NCBI GenBank assembly: GCA_900128395.1 | Contig: LT649260.1 | Coordinates: 1-54,609, forward strand | Length of the DNA stretch: 54,609 nucleotides | Direction of reading: 5' to 3' | Source: Stramenopiles sp. TOSAG23-2 | Lineage: Eukaryota; Sar | In this document: in pieces, positions 10,366 through 20,509 of the stretch | How positions within the stretch are numbered: the first letter of the stretch is position 1 | How the letters are laid out: each line of letters opens with the position of its first letter | Translations under genes and position numbers: made by a program | Notes under the pieces: generated by a model | What the model was told of the DNA's origin: nothing | What the model saw: the letters and a program-made list of their open reading frames with translations, nothing else | The model's database searches: none

Positions 10366-11802
10366 TTACATAGTTTTATTTTTTACATTTCTTAAATATG
10401 CTTCAATTTGAGGATCCAATTTCAACGTATTTTGTTTTTGCTCTACACCACTACTACTATTGTTATTGCTAATATTATTATTACCTAATGCAGAAGGTAT
10501 TCTTATAGAACCATCATGTGTTTCTGAATATTCCTCTTCGTTGCCAAAACCTTCTTCCTCTTCATTTGCCAATTCTTCTTGCGTAGGTGGAAACAATGCG
10601 TCATACAAATATGCAAGTACTTCATCTTTAGACATTAATTCTTCAATTACACGACGACGATCCATTTGCGTGAATTGATTCAATTTAATAGGTGGTGATA
10701 CGCGACCGTTGTTTGATGCACCATGACTATCTTTACGAGCTAACTGTGTTGGTTTAAATCCTGTAGATGGATTTGCTTTGCGTCTTTCCACATCTTTTTT
10801 AATAGTATCAACGCAACGTAAAAACAATTCCTCTAACGAAGAGCGCTCTTGCTGCCCACCAACATCTGCAGCACGCATTTTAATCATTTCATTCTGCGCA
10901 TTTTTCAATTGCCTTTTTAACATTCGTATTTCTTCTTTTTTCTCTTTGTTTTCTTTTATTAATTTTTCTTGTCCAATACTTTTACGATTTGGATTATACG
11001 ATGCATTGCGATTCATTCCACGATTACTATTATCATTTTTACGGAATCCCATGCTAGGCGTAGTTGTCATCGAGCGTCGATTGCTATCTCTTGTTGGTGG
11101 AAACATTGGTGACATTGCCCTAGGATCATCAATCGGTGTATGCACTGGTGTGGAGCTTAAACGTATTTCTAGTTCAGCACGTAAAAGTTTATTTTGTTTT
11201 TTACTAGCTTTTAATTGTTTCTCAAGCCAGTTCCTATCTTCCTCAATGGTTACTAATTTTTCTCAACGTATTTCTAGTTCAGCACGTAAAAGTTTATTTT
11301 GTTTTTTACTAGCTTTTAATTGTTTCTCAAGCCAGTTCCTATCTTCCTCAATGGTTACTAATTTTTCTCTCATGAATTTCAAATCTTTTTTAATATTCGT
11401 TGCAAACCCATCCAATCGCAATGCTTCTTTTCTGAACCAATTGCGTTCTTTTTGCAAACCAACAATTTTAGCATCTTTCTTCATAGCTAACTCTGCTTCA
11501 TCAACTTTACTTCGTAAGTTTTGTAACTCTTTTTGTACATTATACATATGGGCACGATATGCAGATAAAAAATCTTTTTCTTGCTTCTTCAATACCATTC
11601 CAAGCTTATCGCTCAAATTTTGAACAATATGCGTTACTTTCCCATGCAAATCCTGTACATTGCCATATCCTTGCGGTTGATATATTGTTTTTAATGCATC
11701 TTCCGTTGCTTTTGATGCTTCTTTTTCTAACGCAGTAATAAAAGTATTTTCATCTAACGCAGATGCTAATTGTTCTGGTACTTGTTCATTTTCCTTCGAC
11801 AT
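10366..11802 (-). CDS. Conserved coiled-coil protein, frame broken by a tandem duplication
   Basis: I do not recognise a named family. Starting at 11802 (MSKENEQVPEQLASALD), the protein is mostly coiled coil, with a strongly patterned block (YRAHMYNVQKELQNLRSK, ERNWFRKEALRLDGF, EEDRNWLEKQLKASKKQNKL) of the type seen in ciliary or centriolar coiled-coil proteins. A Ser/Pro/Arg-rich middle follows, then an acidic, Asn-rich C-terminal part. An exact 105-base direct duplication (11160-11369) makes a TGA at its junction although its length is a multiple of three. With one copy removed the gene encodes 443 residues in one frame. It converges on the TTLL gene with a ~215-base gap. A flagellar role is inferred only from neighbours and composition. 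Confidence 0.75.
11160..11369 (-). repeat. Direct tandem duplication, 2 x 105 bp (junction stop)
   Basis: 11160-11264 is repeated exactly at 11265-11369. The period is 35 codons, but the junction creates CGT TGA on the coding strand and so ends the protein after LLRAELEIR. Confidence 0.97.
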
Positions 11803-11949
11803 AATGATGTAAATACTATGTTTATAAATATCTTTTAAACAAGGCAATATATCTAACGCAGATGCTAATTGTTCTGGTACTTGTTCATTTTCCTTCGACA
11901 TAATGATGTAAATACTATGTTTATAAATATCTTTTAAACAAGGCAATAT
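11752..11949 (-). repeat. Direct tandem duplication, 2 x 99 bp at a gene 5' end
   Basis: 11752-11850 is repeated exactly at 11851-11949. Each copy holds a start codon, the first 16-17 codons (MSKENEQVPEQLASALD) and ~50 bases of leader. The start codon nearer the gene body (11802) gives the shortest protein; the outer one (11901) would read through both copies in frame. Confidence 0.95.
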
Positions 11950-12572
11950 ATCTCTCTATAAAATATATATAATTACTTGCTATTCTTGCGTAATCCTTTT
12001 TATGTGGTCTCTACAAACGGGGAATATATATACGTAATATATTGCATCAAGTTTATTTTGTCCCATGGAAGTACACACTGTTTAATATAATTATTATACA
12101 TATATATGCACATATGTAAATAATAAAAGTATATATTATTATTTTTTCAACAGACATTACTACAACTTGTAATTATTATACTATGGCGATAGGCTTAGCT
12201 ATACACATCGGTTCCAGTGACAGTTTCGAAGAAGCAAGAAGTAATACGTATAGCTTTTAGTGTACCAATAAATTTTTATATAGGGAGATAATATGAATGT
12301 CATAAAATCGGATATTTCTTATTTTCATCCAAATTAACGTTTTTGGAGTTTTTGAATTATCCAACATATTCCTATATAAATATAGGTATACTAAATATAT
12401 ACTAAATCTATAAATCAATATTCCCCTTCATCCACTCAATGTGCTAATAAAATAATAATGGTGCAATGATGCTATTTTTGGGAATGATGATGAATATGAA
12501 TAAACAACTACCTAGTATTATTATTCCAAAAAGATATATATACGTATATATATAAAATTAATAATATAATAG
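11950..12572. other. Divergent intergenic region
   Basis: AT-rich DNA between the diverging coiled-coil gene and EMC2. It presumably carries both promoters. No gene, RNA or strong repeat is seen. Confidence 0.6.
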
Positions 12573-13568
12573 ATGAACAAAGTCAAAGAAGAAAAAAAAG
12601 AAGGAGATATAGATATTATAATAACAACAACACAAATGGCGGAATTAATTGAATTAGCAAAATTAGAAACAAAGGCAGAAAGGGCCAAAAGCAATGGTGG
12701 GTGGAAAGATGCATTGGATGTCTTAAATCATATACGTTTTCATCATATACGTAAACCACGTACAGTTATTAATTATGGTATATATTTACTTAGTGAACAT
12801 CAAAGTAAACTAGGTCCAGCACGATGGGATGTATATGAACAAACATGTGTAGCTGCATTGGATTTCGGGGAAACAAGCATTGCGGATCAATATGTAAAAT
12901 TATTGGAAGTACGCTGGCCCGATAGCGCACGTGTTGCGCGATTAAAAGGTATGGTTCACGAGGCAAAAGGGGAATACGATGAAGCTAATAAAATTTATAA
13001 TAATATGCTTGATAAAAGCGAAGCGAATACACTTGCATTAAAACGACAAGTTAGTATTTTACGTGCAAAGGGTGATTATAGGGCTGCTGTTATGATGTTG
13101 ACGGATTATATGAAAAATTTTTCAGCTGATGTTGGTGGTTGGCAAGAATTAGGAAATTTACAACATTCATTAGGTCAAATGAACGAAGCAGCATATTGTT
13201 ATGAGGAATTAATACTTGGTGACCCTCATAACTATCTTTTACATACAAGATATGCGGAGTTGCTTTATTCTATTGGTGGTATTGATAAAATACGTGCTGC
13301 AAGACGACATTTCGTACAAGCTGTACATTTTAAAAATAAAATGAATGCCAGGGCAACACTTGGTGCTTGTATGAGTGCAAATGCATTAATCACGGCAAAA
13401 GGTAGAAATACGGAAGATGATGGACCTTTAAATAAGGAAGTGCATAGCAGAGCATCTAGTGATTTATTAGATGTATATGAAAATGGAAATGCACCTAATG
13501 ATATAAAAAATGCAATGAAAAATATTTTAAAGCGTCAAAGTGATAAATTAAAATCAAGTGTAAAGTAA
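12573..13568 (+). CDS. EMC2: EMC2: TPR subunit of the ER membrane protein complex
   Basis: EMC2 is a soluble cytosolic TPR subunit that scaffolds the ER membrane complex, which inserts tail-anchored and multipass membrane proteins. The 331-residue frame is all helical, with TPR-like repeats over ~85-270. Family landmarks line up with animal EMC2: the YEQTCVAALDFGETSIAD segment, then RVARLKGMVHEA, then WQELGNL and the CYEELILGDPHNYLLHTRYAE block, followed by GGIDKIRAARRHFVQAVH. The human protein is 297 residues. A second ATG at 12636 (MAELIELAK) is an equally good start, since the first 21 residues are Lys/Glu- and Ile/Thr-rich and look unconserved. No intron and no duplication. Confidence 0.9.
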   Translation: MNKVKEEKKEGDIDIIITTTQMAELIELAKLETKAERAKSNGGWKDALDVLNHIRFHHIRKPRTVINYGIYLLSEHQSKLGPARWDVYEQTCVAALDFGETSIADQYVKLLEVRWPDSARVARLKGMVHEAKGEYDEANKIYNNMLDKSEANTLALKRQVSILRAKGDYRAAVMMLTDYMKNFSADVGGWQELGNLQHSLGQMNEAAYCYEELILGDPHNYLLHTRYAELLYSIGGIDKIRAARRHFVQAVHFKNKMNARATLGACMSANALITAKGRNTEDDGPLNKEVHSRASSDLLDVYENGNAPNDIKNAMKNILKRQSDKLKSSVK

Positions 13569-14051
13569 AGAAAAAAGAAGAGAGAGAAGAAACACAAGGA
13601 GAAAAAAATATCGTGTGTAGTATTGTGTGTGTGTATAAAAATAAAATTTAAAATACGCGCGCGATCATTTGTGTGTGGTGTGTTACTCTAATATTTTAGT
13701 TAAAAGTTTACGCATAATTTATTTTTTTTTTTAATTTACACACTCATAATAATTCCTACTCTTCAAATTATTATAATTATATCATATATATTCGTAAAGT
13801 TAAAATGCATTAATTACTAATGATATATGATACTATGATATTATCTATTCGTAATACGGTTCGTCAAAAAAATAATCGGTGTGTGTGGATTAAAACACCG
13901 TCCCCCCACCCCCCCACCCCTCTCTCTGAATATAATCTATACAATGCATCATATGTTCTAGTTTTTTTAACATATCATACATAGAATATTTTTTGTTCTT
14001 TTTTTTTTTTATTTTTAATATTAATGGCACCGTTATATCATATTAATGCTT
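13569..14051. other. Convergent intergenic region with a C-rich tract
   Basis: This spacer between EMC2 and the exchanger contains a short GT-rich run (~13616-13633), a CG alternation at 13655-13663 and a C-tract (about 13899-13920) that stands out in AT-rich DNA. No gene is seen. Confidence 0.6.
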
Positions 14052-16508
14052 TTATACGACTTTGTATACCCGCAGTAAGTCTTGTATGACAAATACGACA
14101 TAAAGGGCAAACATCGCCATACCTAAACTTTTTGTCATTCTAAATTTACTATAAATAATAACGCCAATAACAGACGCTAACATCAGCAGCAAGATTAATA
14201 AAGACAAAAACAATGTCCCATCGTTTGCTAAAGCAACAGGTTCCCCAAATACTGCTAATGCTAATAACCATGGAAATGGCAACCCTACTGTAACATCAAA
14301 GATGTTACTCCCAATTGAACTAGATACCGCCATATCGCCATGTCCTTGACGTGCTACAATAACACTAGAAATTAAATCAGGCACACTAGTACCAGCAGCT
14401 AATATGGTTAATCCCATAACAGGTTGTGGAATTCCGAGCAAGTCACCAGTAATTGTTGCTGACCATACCATAAAATATGAATATGCCCCAATCCAAGCAA
14501 TCGATCCAAAGAATGAAACCATATAAGTTTTTTCCCAACCACCACCCCAACGTACATCAGGCACCGTGAAATATAACAATCCATTCAATGGTAGCAAAAG
14601 AGCCCAAACAATTCTGTTGCACGTACCTTCTGGCATAGCTAGGCTAACACCTTCTTCTGGATCCTCGTGGTCTTCTAGTTCATCATGCTTTTGCATTTCA
14701 TCATCATGTGCAGATTTTTGTTCCTCGCTTAGTAAATGAGTATGAAGTACATTGTGTTTGTACCATTCATTGAAATCCTCTTTTGTAATTTTACCTTCAT
14801 GGCCACCGAATAATTCTAAACCATGTGCAATTTCATCATCAGTTAAATCTCTTTCTTTTACATGTAACTTTTTCATAACGTCTCGAAATTCTGCTTCAGC
14901 TAAGTAGCCAAGTTTCTTTGTATCTATCTCTGCAAATATTCGATCTCTCTCTGCATCAACACGAAGTTCGCTATCTTTATACCATTTCTCAAATTCTGCA
15001 AATGTAACTTCTTCTGCTCCACCCGTATCGGTATTTGTTACCATTGATTTTAATATACGTGCTACTTCATCGTCACTTGGTTTTGCATTAAGCAACTTTT
15101 CCAACACATTTCCTAACGCACTCGCATCAATATTTCCGTTTTTATTTGTATCAAATTGGTCAAACGTTTCTTTGCAATCCCCTAGAAATCCAGATACAGA
15201 TTGCACACGCATTTTATCGATTGTATCTTTCTCGCCCATTAAAATGTCTAAAATACCAGCACGAAAACGTACCGAGGTACGTGTCCTTGCATCTTTTTTA
15301 CGACGATTACGAAATGATAATCCAGCATTACCGCCATGTACACTTTCTAAATCTTTATTGTCGTGTCTATCTTTGCTTGAGTGCCCTTTGTCATCGTGGT
15401 GGGTTATTTTGTCTGTCATATCATGCATACTCGCCTGTACTTTTGACATTCTATATGCTGCTTTTTTCTTACAACTTGCAAATTTTACTTTTAACTTTTC
15501 ATTTTGGGACATTAAAAGTACATATCCAGCGTACAATAAAAATTGTACTATAGCTTCTATTGCCGTGATGCATTTTGCAGGGGTCTTGCCACTTTTCATT
15601 TCGCAAGACTCCCCAAATATATTAAATTCATAAAACATTGCTAACAGAAGTAATGTAATTGAATAGTAAATACTATCACGAGTTATTGGCCATCCTGTTA
15701 AGACTAAAATTTCTTTAGCAAAAAAAGCGCACATCCCAATAACAAACAATACGTTAAAAACGGCACTACCAACAATTGTACTAAATCCAACATCACTTCG
15801 CGCAATGAAAACTCCGATGATTGAAGTAAATAACTCTGGTGCAGAACCACCTGCTGCCATCAAAGTAGCCCCGGCGACGTCATCTGACACATCTAGTTTC
15901 TCTGCCAAAACTTCCAAGGATGGTACAAAGTATTCATCACAAATTACAGCCAAACCAGTAAACATGTAAAATAGTAATATGATATATAAAATGACGCCAG
16001 GACCAAAGCCATTAACGCCACCCATACTAGGGTATGAGCTCATATCTGAGCATTTCTTTTTCAGTTCCAGGCATGCTGTTGTTAAAGAATCCCCGACGCA
16101 AGCTTCATCTAGCACAATTGGATTTTTGTACCAATTTGATATACATTCGAAATATGGGCCTCCACTCATAACCTCATCGTAACAAACATCCGTCGTTCCA
16201 CCTTTCGTACACTTGTCTGTAGCAATGTAACCTGTTGTAGTACTACTACAACATGCATGCCAATCTTTTACGTCAGCTTCAGTTGTTGGGCTTTTGCAAC
16301 AAAATGTATTGTCGCTTGATGAATTGGCAGCATTTAATGCACGAGTTTGCAAATGGCGAATTGACATATCATTTGTACCTTTTGGGTGTATTGTTGATAA
16401 ACTTGGTGCGAAATATAAAAACAAACAGCCTAATAACGCCATTCGAAAATATACACGTACTTTCATCTTCGTAGATAGTGCTACCTTTGACATTTTCTTA
16501 AATTTCAT
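14052..16508 (-). CDS. K-dependent-type Na+/Ca2+ exchanger (NCKX/SLC24-like) with a cytosolic EF-hand insert
   Basis: A cation/Ca2+ antiporter of the CaCA superfamily that would export Ca2+ using the Na+ gradient. First ATG at 16508; 818 residues. Layout: N-terminal hydrophobic segment (~20-40), Cys-rich extracellular part (~65-160), membrane block with alpha-1 (GGSAPELFTSIIG, ~215-230), a long cytosolic loop, then the second block with alpha-2 (AAGTSVPDLISSVIVARQG, ~715-735; GSNIFDV after it). The alpha-2 wording is of the NCKX kind. The loop holds one good EF-hand (DTNKNGNIDASA, ~455) and two weaker ones (near DTKKLGYLAEAEF and GGHEGKITKEDF), so Ca2+ sensing inside the transporter is likely. 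Flagellar or plasma-membrane location is not shown by the sequence. Confidence 0.9.
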   Translation of the reverse strand: MKFKKMSKVALSTKMKVRVYFRMALLGCLFLYFAPSLSTIHPKGTNDMSIRHLQTRALNAANSSSDNTFCCKSPTTEADVKDWHACCSSTTTGYIATDKCTKGGTTDVCYDEVMSGGPYFECISNWYKNPIVLDEACVGDSLTTACLELKKKCSDMSSYPSMGGVNGFGPGVILYIILLFYMFTGLAVICDEYFVPSLEVLAEKLDVSDDVAGATLMAAGGSAPELFTSIIGVFIARSDVGFSTIVGSAVFNVLFVIGMCAFFAKEILVLTGWPITRDSIYYSITLLLLAMFYEFNIFGESCEMKSGKTPAKCITAIEAIVQFLLYAGYVLLMSQNEKLKVKFASCKKKAAYRMSKVQASMHDMTDKITHHDDKGHSSKDRHDNKDLESVHGGNAGLSFRNRRKKDARTRTSVRFRAGILDILMGEKDTIDKMRVQSVSGFLGDCKETFDQFDTNKNGNIDASALGNVLEKLLNAKPSDDEVARILKSMVTNTDTGGAEEVTFAEFEKWYKDSELRVDAERDRIFAEIDTKKLGYLAEAEFRDVMKKLHVKERDLTDDEIAHGLELFGGHEGKITKEDFNEWYKHNVLHTHLLSEEQKSAHDDEMQKHDELEDHEDPEEGVSLAMPEGTCNRIVWALLLPLNGLLYFTVPDVRWGGGWEKTYMVSFFGSIAWIGAYSYFMVWSATITGDLLGIPQPVMGLTILAAGTSVPDLISSVIVARQGHGDMAVSSSIGSNIFDVTVGLPFPWLLALAVFGEPVALANDGTLFLSLLILLLMLASVIGVIIYSKFRMTKSLGMAMFALYVVFVIQDLLRVYKVV

Positions 16509-17338
16509 CCTGGTCACTGTGTATGTTTAGTGTATATCTACTTATATAGTTCTTGCTTTATATATATGTAATACTAAAAATAATACTGTTAATTATATAC
16601 CAATACTGATAGTAATAATGTATATGTTTGTGGTGATGTGTATTAATAGATATATTAAATATTAATAATAATAATAATGACGTGTGATGTGTGGTGGACT
16701 ATAAAAGCCACAAGAATTCCAGAATTAGAATGGGGTATAACAGAGATATTTTTATGCCTGATTTTTTGCTCGTTGGATATAGAAATGGGGTATTAAAACA
16801 TGTCAATAAAATATAAAATATAAAAGTAAGAATACTATTTTAGAGACCTGTAATGTTATTTCTCAATAGAAAAAAATATTGCCAATCTTTGCGGGCCTCT
16901 GGAATTTTAATACAGTAGCTAATACGGTTTTAAGTGTAGTAGGTGATGCAGTTGTTGTTCTTTTGGATGGAAAAAAGTCTGTTGTACTTTGTAATTTAAG
17001 GTTTTTCTAGGAGATTTTCGCTTTCCGCTTACGAAAGAGTCTGACGACGCAGACTACTTTCCGCTTTTTCACTGCTTTTTTCCATCAATACAAAGGTGGA
17101 AAGGCATCATTATTCCAAATTGTTCCAAGAACTTTTTCTCCTCATATACATACGACCATAAGCATTAGAGTTTTTATTTCCCATTTTAGCTTCTCTGTAA
17201 CAAATAATAAAGGCATGCATGCACATCATTTATGTAGTGAATTAAGAAATCCCGATAGAAACGTTGAGAAATTTCTATTCTAAAATAAAATCGTTGGAAA
17301 CATTGAAGCTAATTGTTGAGACTGTGTTTGCTATTAGT
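16509..17338. other. Intergenic region
   Basis: AT-rich with a somewhat GC-richer part at ~16970-17090 containing a short hairpin (agtctg-acgacg-cagact near 17037). No gene is supported except the small ORF that follows. Confidence 0.55.
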
Positions 17339-17578
17339 ATGAAACATACGGAAAAGCAATCAAATGCGTTAATTAACTATTTTGTGAAGCATGCTGTTTA
17401 CGAAAGAATATGGAACACGTATAAGCATACCGATAAAGAGCTTAAGGACAAAGAAGCATCCCAAACAGTAGGCAACTATGTTCGACATGTTATGAAACCG
17501 ATGGATATTCGCCTGAAGAAAATGGAAGCAAGACTGGAAAGGGTGGAAAAACTCCTTTTGAAATTAGTGGAAAAGTGA
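17339..17578 (+). CDS. Small Lys/Glu-rich helical ORF, unrecognised
   Basis: From the first ATG (17339) the frame encodes 79 residues; it is open upstream to ~17264 without ATG. The product is basic and helical, with a heptad-like end (KKMEARLERVEKLLLKLVEK) that could form a coiled coil. Codon usage is less AT-biased than in the neighbouring spacers, which favours real coding. Three copies of a ~57-base repeat follow it directly, so it may belong to a small mobile or repeat-associated unit. No family is recognised. Confidence 0.4.
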   Translation: MKHTEKQSNALINYFVKHAVYERIWNTYKHTDKELKDKEASQTVGNYVRHVMKPMDIRLKKMEARLERVEKLLLKLVEK

Positions 17579-18053
17579 AGTCTCCTATATTAATGTATAA
17601 TCGATTACGATAATTGATTGGGTTCATTTGATAGATCAGCTGTGAGTCTTAGTAACCTTAAAAATCATTTTAAATTACAGTGTGCGTTAAGAGAACTATA
17701 ATAAATAATATATAAAAATCGACATGTGTTAGTAACCTTTTGGTTCATTCGATAGATCAGCCGTGAATCTTAGTAAACTTAAAATCATTTTAAATTATTC
17801 CATATATAATTATTTCTATATATAATGTGTAGTCCCTTTTAGGTTCGTTGGATAGTACAGCTGGATACTTAGTAACCTTAAAATCATTTTAAATTATTGA
17901 TTAGAAATTAATATATAATCGATTTAAACTTTCTTTTCATTTTTTTTTCTGCTGCTACTGCTGGTAAAATCCCTATACAAACCACTGTTTGTATCTTAAT
18001 GATACCAACAGAAAGAACAATTCATCATTTCCAGAGGCTCGGCTGGTCAAGAC
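17579..18053. other. Intergenic region with three dispersed repeat copies
   Basis: The spacer is dominated by the three ~57-base direct repeats listed separately and by poly-T near 17941. Confidence 0.7.
17631..17898. repeat. Three degenerate ~57-base direct repeats
   Basis: Copies at about 17631-17688, 17742-17798 and 17842-17898 share ggttcattcgatagatcag, then cttagtaaccttaaa and atcattttaaatta, spaced by ~100-110 bases. Identity falls from copy 1 to 3. They lie just downstream of the small ORF and resemble remains of a repeated 3' end. Confidence 0.8.
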
Positions 18054-19451
18054 CTACTCAAATTTTCCTCTCCAAGCCCATAAACCAGTAGCTGGTTGAG
18101 GAATAAAATAGATAATTTCTTCTTGGCATTCGCCCAAGTCGGAAGACACCCCACTCTCCAAAGTGTTCCACCCTGGTTGCAGCGTTTGCGGGTTATACTT
18201 AGCAAGGTATGCTGAGATATCCCCATACTCGTACCCCACACTTTCAACCTCTTCTTTTGTCAAACTGCCAGGGCAGTAGATAATGCGAAATCGGCCCTCG
18301 GATGTTCCATGTATTAAATGAGCGGCGGCGCTCAAATTCTTCATCAGATCTCGGTTGTTTTTCACGTGTTCCATAACTTCTGGTGTTGTCCGGTATCCAT
18401 ATTTTCTAATTAACTCATCTATTTTGGGATCTTCTCCAAATGTGTTCACGCCGGGTGCAAGCACTATTAGCTCGCCTTTGTCTGCGATTGCCATTCTCGT
18501 TCGATATATGCTTTTATTTCCCAGCCATGTAGAATGAAACTCGTTTGGATCTAAGTAGACCACAACTTTATGAATTGGCTTTTCAAGCATAAAAAAGTTG
18601 CACTGAAGGCTTAGTTTGCTCGCTCGATAGAAGCATTCAGTTCCAGAACCAATATACAATCCACGTGTAACGTACGACTGTGATAATGCATCATTTCCTC
18701 GGACTGTCAAAATGTAAACAATGGGTTTTTCGCTTAGAAATTTATCGCTAGCATAATCGAAAATTTTTCGTAGAGGATTTGCAGCTTGCCCCATCATCTT
18801 TTCCATACCATAACACGCACCTATGAAGTGGCTAAAGTTTATTGCATCGCTGCCACCTATGCCAACGAAAATGTTCTTGCTGTGATTTGCCATTCCAAGT
18901 ACTTCATGGGGAACAACTTGTCCAATAGATAGAATTAAATCATGATCGCCCTCCCAGAGGAGTTTATTCACCTGTGCTGGCCAAGGCTCGTTCACTGCGC
19001 CATCGCTCGCGGCGGCAACTAGTTCCTTTGGCACGTGGCCTACCGTTATAACGTCGTTACGCCAATCATGAACTCGGAAAATTGAATCTGGAATATCATC
19101 GCCAAACATTTTTTTACGTTGCTCTGCTGTCATGGGCTTGTGTGTGCCAAGGGCGGGCATTATATCAGTTATTTTTTCGCCGTAGTATTGATAGGCAAAG
19201 GACGTGACAACTCCGGCATTCGAGTGAAATCGGGTGTAGTCTGGTGGGACGATTAGTACTTTCTTCCTTTCTCCAAGTTTATCAAATGTTTCCCTAAGCG
19301 CATCTTGCAGCTGTGAGTCTGTCAAAATTTTGTCTGGTGCACCATTTTCATAGTGCAGCATTTGAAGATTGCGTCTATTCGATGTATCAAATTCGGTTTC
19401 GACTGAATTGGATTCTCTTGGTAAGTGTAGAGCAAACGGAGGAGTTTTCAT
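18054..19451 (-). CDS. LarA/DUF2088-family protein (nickel-pincer racemase-like)
   Basis: The family contains lactate racemase LarA, which uses a nickel-pincer nucleotide cofactor, and many 2-hydroxyacid racemase or epimerase relatives. I chose the ATG at 19451 (MKTPPFALHLPRESN); the frame is open 25 codons further but starts only with TTG and is hydrophobic. The protein has 465 residues, close to family length (~420-450). Motifs: PPDYTRFHS (~residue 70), ALGTHKPMT (~100), and SIGQVVPHEVLGMANHSKN with FVGIGGSDAINFSHFIGA (~175-210), which carry the expected Arg and His residues. The wording PHEVLGMAN...HFIGACYGME is that of bacterial DUF2088 subgroups rather than classic LarA. A bacterial origin by transfer is inferred. 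Its substrate is unknown. Confidence 0.8.
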   Translation of the reverse strand: MKTPPFALHLPRESNSVETEFDTSNRRNLQMLHYENGAPDKILTDSQLQDALRETFDKLGERKKVLIVPPDYTRFHSNAGVVTSFAYQYYGEKITDIMPALGTHKPMTAEQRKKMFGDDIPDSIFRVHDWRNDVITVGHVPKELVAAASDGAVNEPWPAQVNKLLWEGDHDLILSIGQVVPHEVLGMANHSKNIFVGIGGSDAINFSHFIGACYGMEKMMGQAANPLRKIFDYASDKFLSEKPIVYILTVRGNDALSQSYVTRGLYIGSGTECFYRASKLSLQCNFFMLEKPIHKVVVYLDPNEFHSTWLGNKSIYRTRMAIADKGELIVLAPGVNTFGEDPKIDELIRKYGYRTTPEVMEHVKNNRDLMKNLSAAAHLIHGTSEGRFRIIYCPGSLTKEEVESVGYEYGDISAYLAKYNPQTLQPGWNTLESGVSSDLGECQEEIIYFIPQPATGLWAWRGKFE

Positions 19452-20027
19452 ATTCAAAAGACGCAAAAGAACAACAAACAACAACAATAAACAATAGAGA
19501 GTAATAAAAATAAAATAATAAAACAAACAAATATAATATAATAATTGGAATTAGAATATTAATAAAATATACGACGACGGGCCCTTCCAGGCTTGCCCAG
19601 CTTGCCAGCTCTTGGTGGTAATTGCAACAACAACAACAATTGAAGTAATAATTAAAATTATTATATTATTAGGTACATGGATACAGTAGAAAGTATGAAA
19701 ATACGTATTGATATATTAATATTAATATTAATATTGATATCCCTTAAAAACAAAAAATAGCGATCACGTGCAACATCCCACCCAGACTTTAAATTTTAAA
19801 TATCAGTATCGACTATCATAGTATACTATTTTTAAAAAAATCCTATTATAGCACTAGTACTATAGTGGCCCCGATGAATGTCCCCATGAGGCCCCAATGT
19901 TCCCAATGGCCCCGGTTTAAGGTGAATTGCGAACTTTGAAAAACAAAAAAAGAAATTTTAGCCAGCTGCCGGAATCGCTAATATTGTGATTTTCCTATGT
20001 TAGCAGTGTTATTTATGTCACTTTTAA

Positions 20028-20100
20028 AGTTATTCGAAAACTTACAACCGACGACCTTGGGCTTACGAAACCCACGCTCTACCATCTGAGCTAAACCGGC
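20028..20100 (-). pseudogene. Truncated tRNA-Thr(CGT)-like gene
   Basis: Read on the minus strand from 20100, the sequence begins GCCGGTTTAGCTCAGATGG, a canonical tRNA 5' half with A box. A D-arm (GCTC/GAGC) and an anticodon arm (TGGGT-TTCGTAA-GCCCA) with anticodon CGT (Thr) follow. The expected T arm breaks off after CGTCGGTT and no 3' acceptor strand (AACCGGC) is found. A second T-arm-like hairpin (AAGTT-TTCGAAT-AACTT) lies directly after, leaving an oversized variable region. It is a damaged tRNA or the head of a tRNA-derived SINE. Confidence 0.7.
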
Positions 20101-20509
20101 ATGTCTTCAAATGATGAACACATGTTTTTTTATCTTATGTTTTTCACATAAGGGTTTAATGGCTATTATCGATATTTGGAAATTATTGATATATATACTA
20201 ATATCTTATTTAGCAAGGGAATAGCATTGGGATACCAAAATAGCATTAGCAATAATCGAAAGGATCTATATTTTCCATCAGCATAGAAATAGCTCCTGAA
20301 TCCTTGAAATCCCAGAAATCATCCACTCTTACTCTAATCAAAAAATACACCCGTCATCCGTCATTTTGTGCCATTCCAGCTTTTTGCCACGCCACCATGA
20401 TCGTGATGCACACATATAAAACGAATTCTTGTCCAATCATCATCAATAATAATAATATATATAATAATAAACCAATTATATTTTTGTCCTCCAATCATTT
20501 CAGAAAGTT

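Noticed and set aside
16900-17260. Remnant of a transposase gene
   Set aside because: No frame of useful length or recognisable motif; only a short hairpin is present.
17631-17898. CRISPR array
   Set aside because: Only three degenerate copies of ~57 bases in eukaryotic DNA, with no regular spacer and no cas genes.
19452-19526. Hydrophobic 25-residue N-terminal extension (signal peptide) on the LarA-like protein
   Set aside because: It begins with TTG, not ATG, and is AT-rich like the leader; the first ATG is at 19451.
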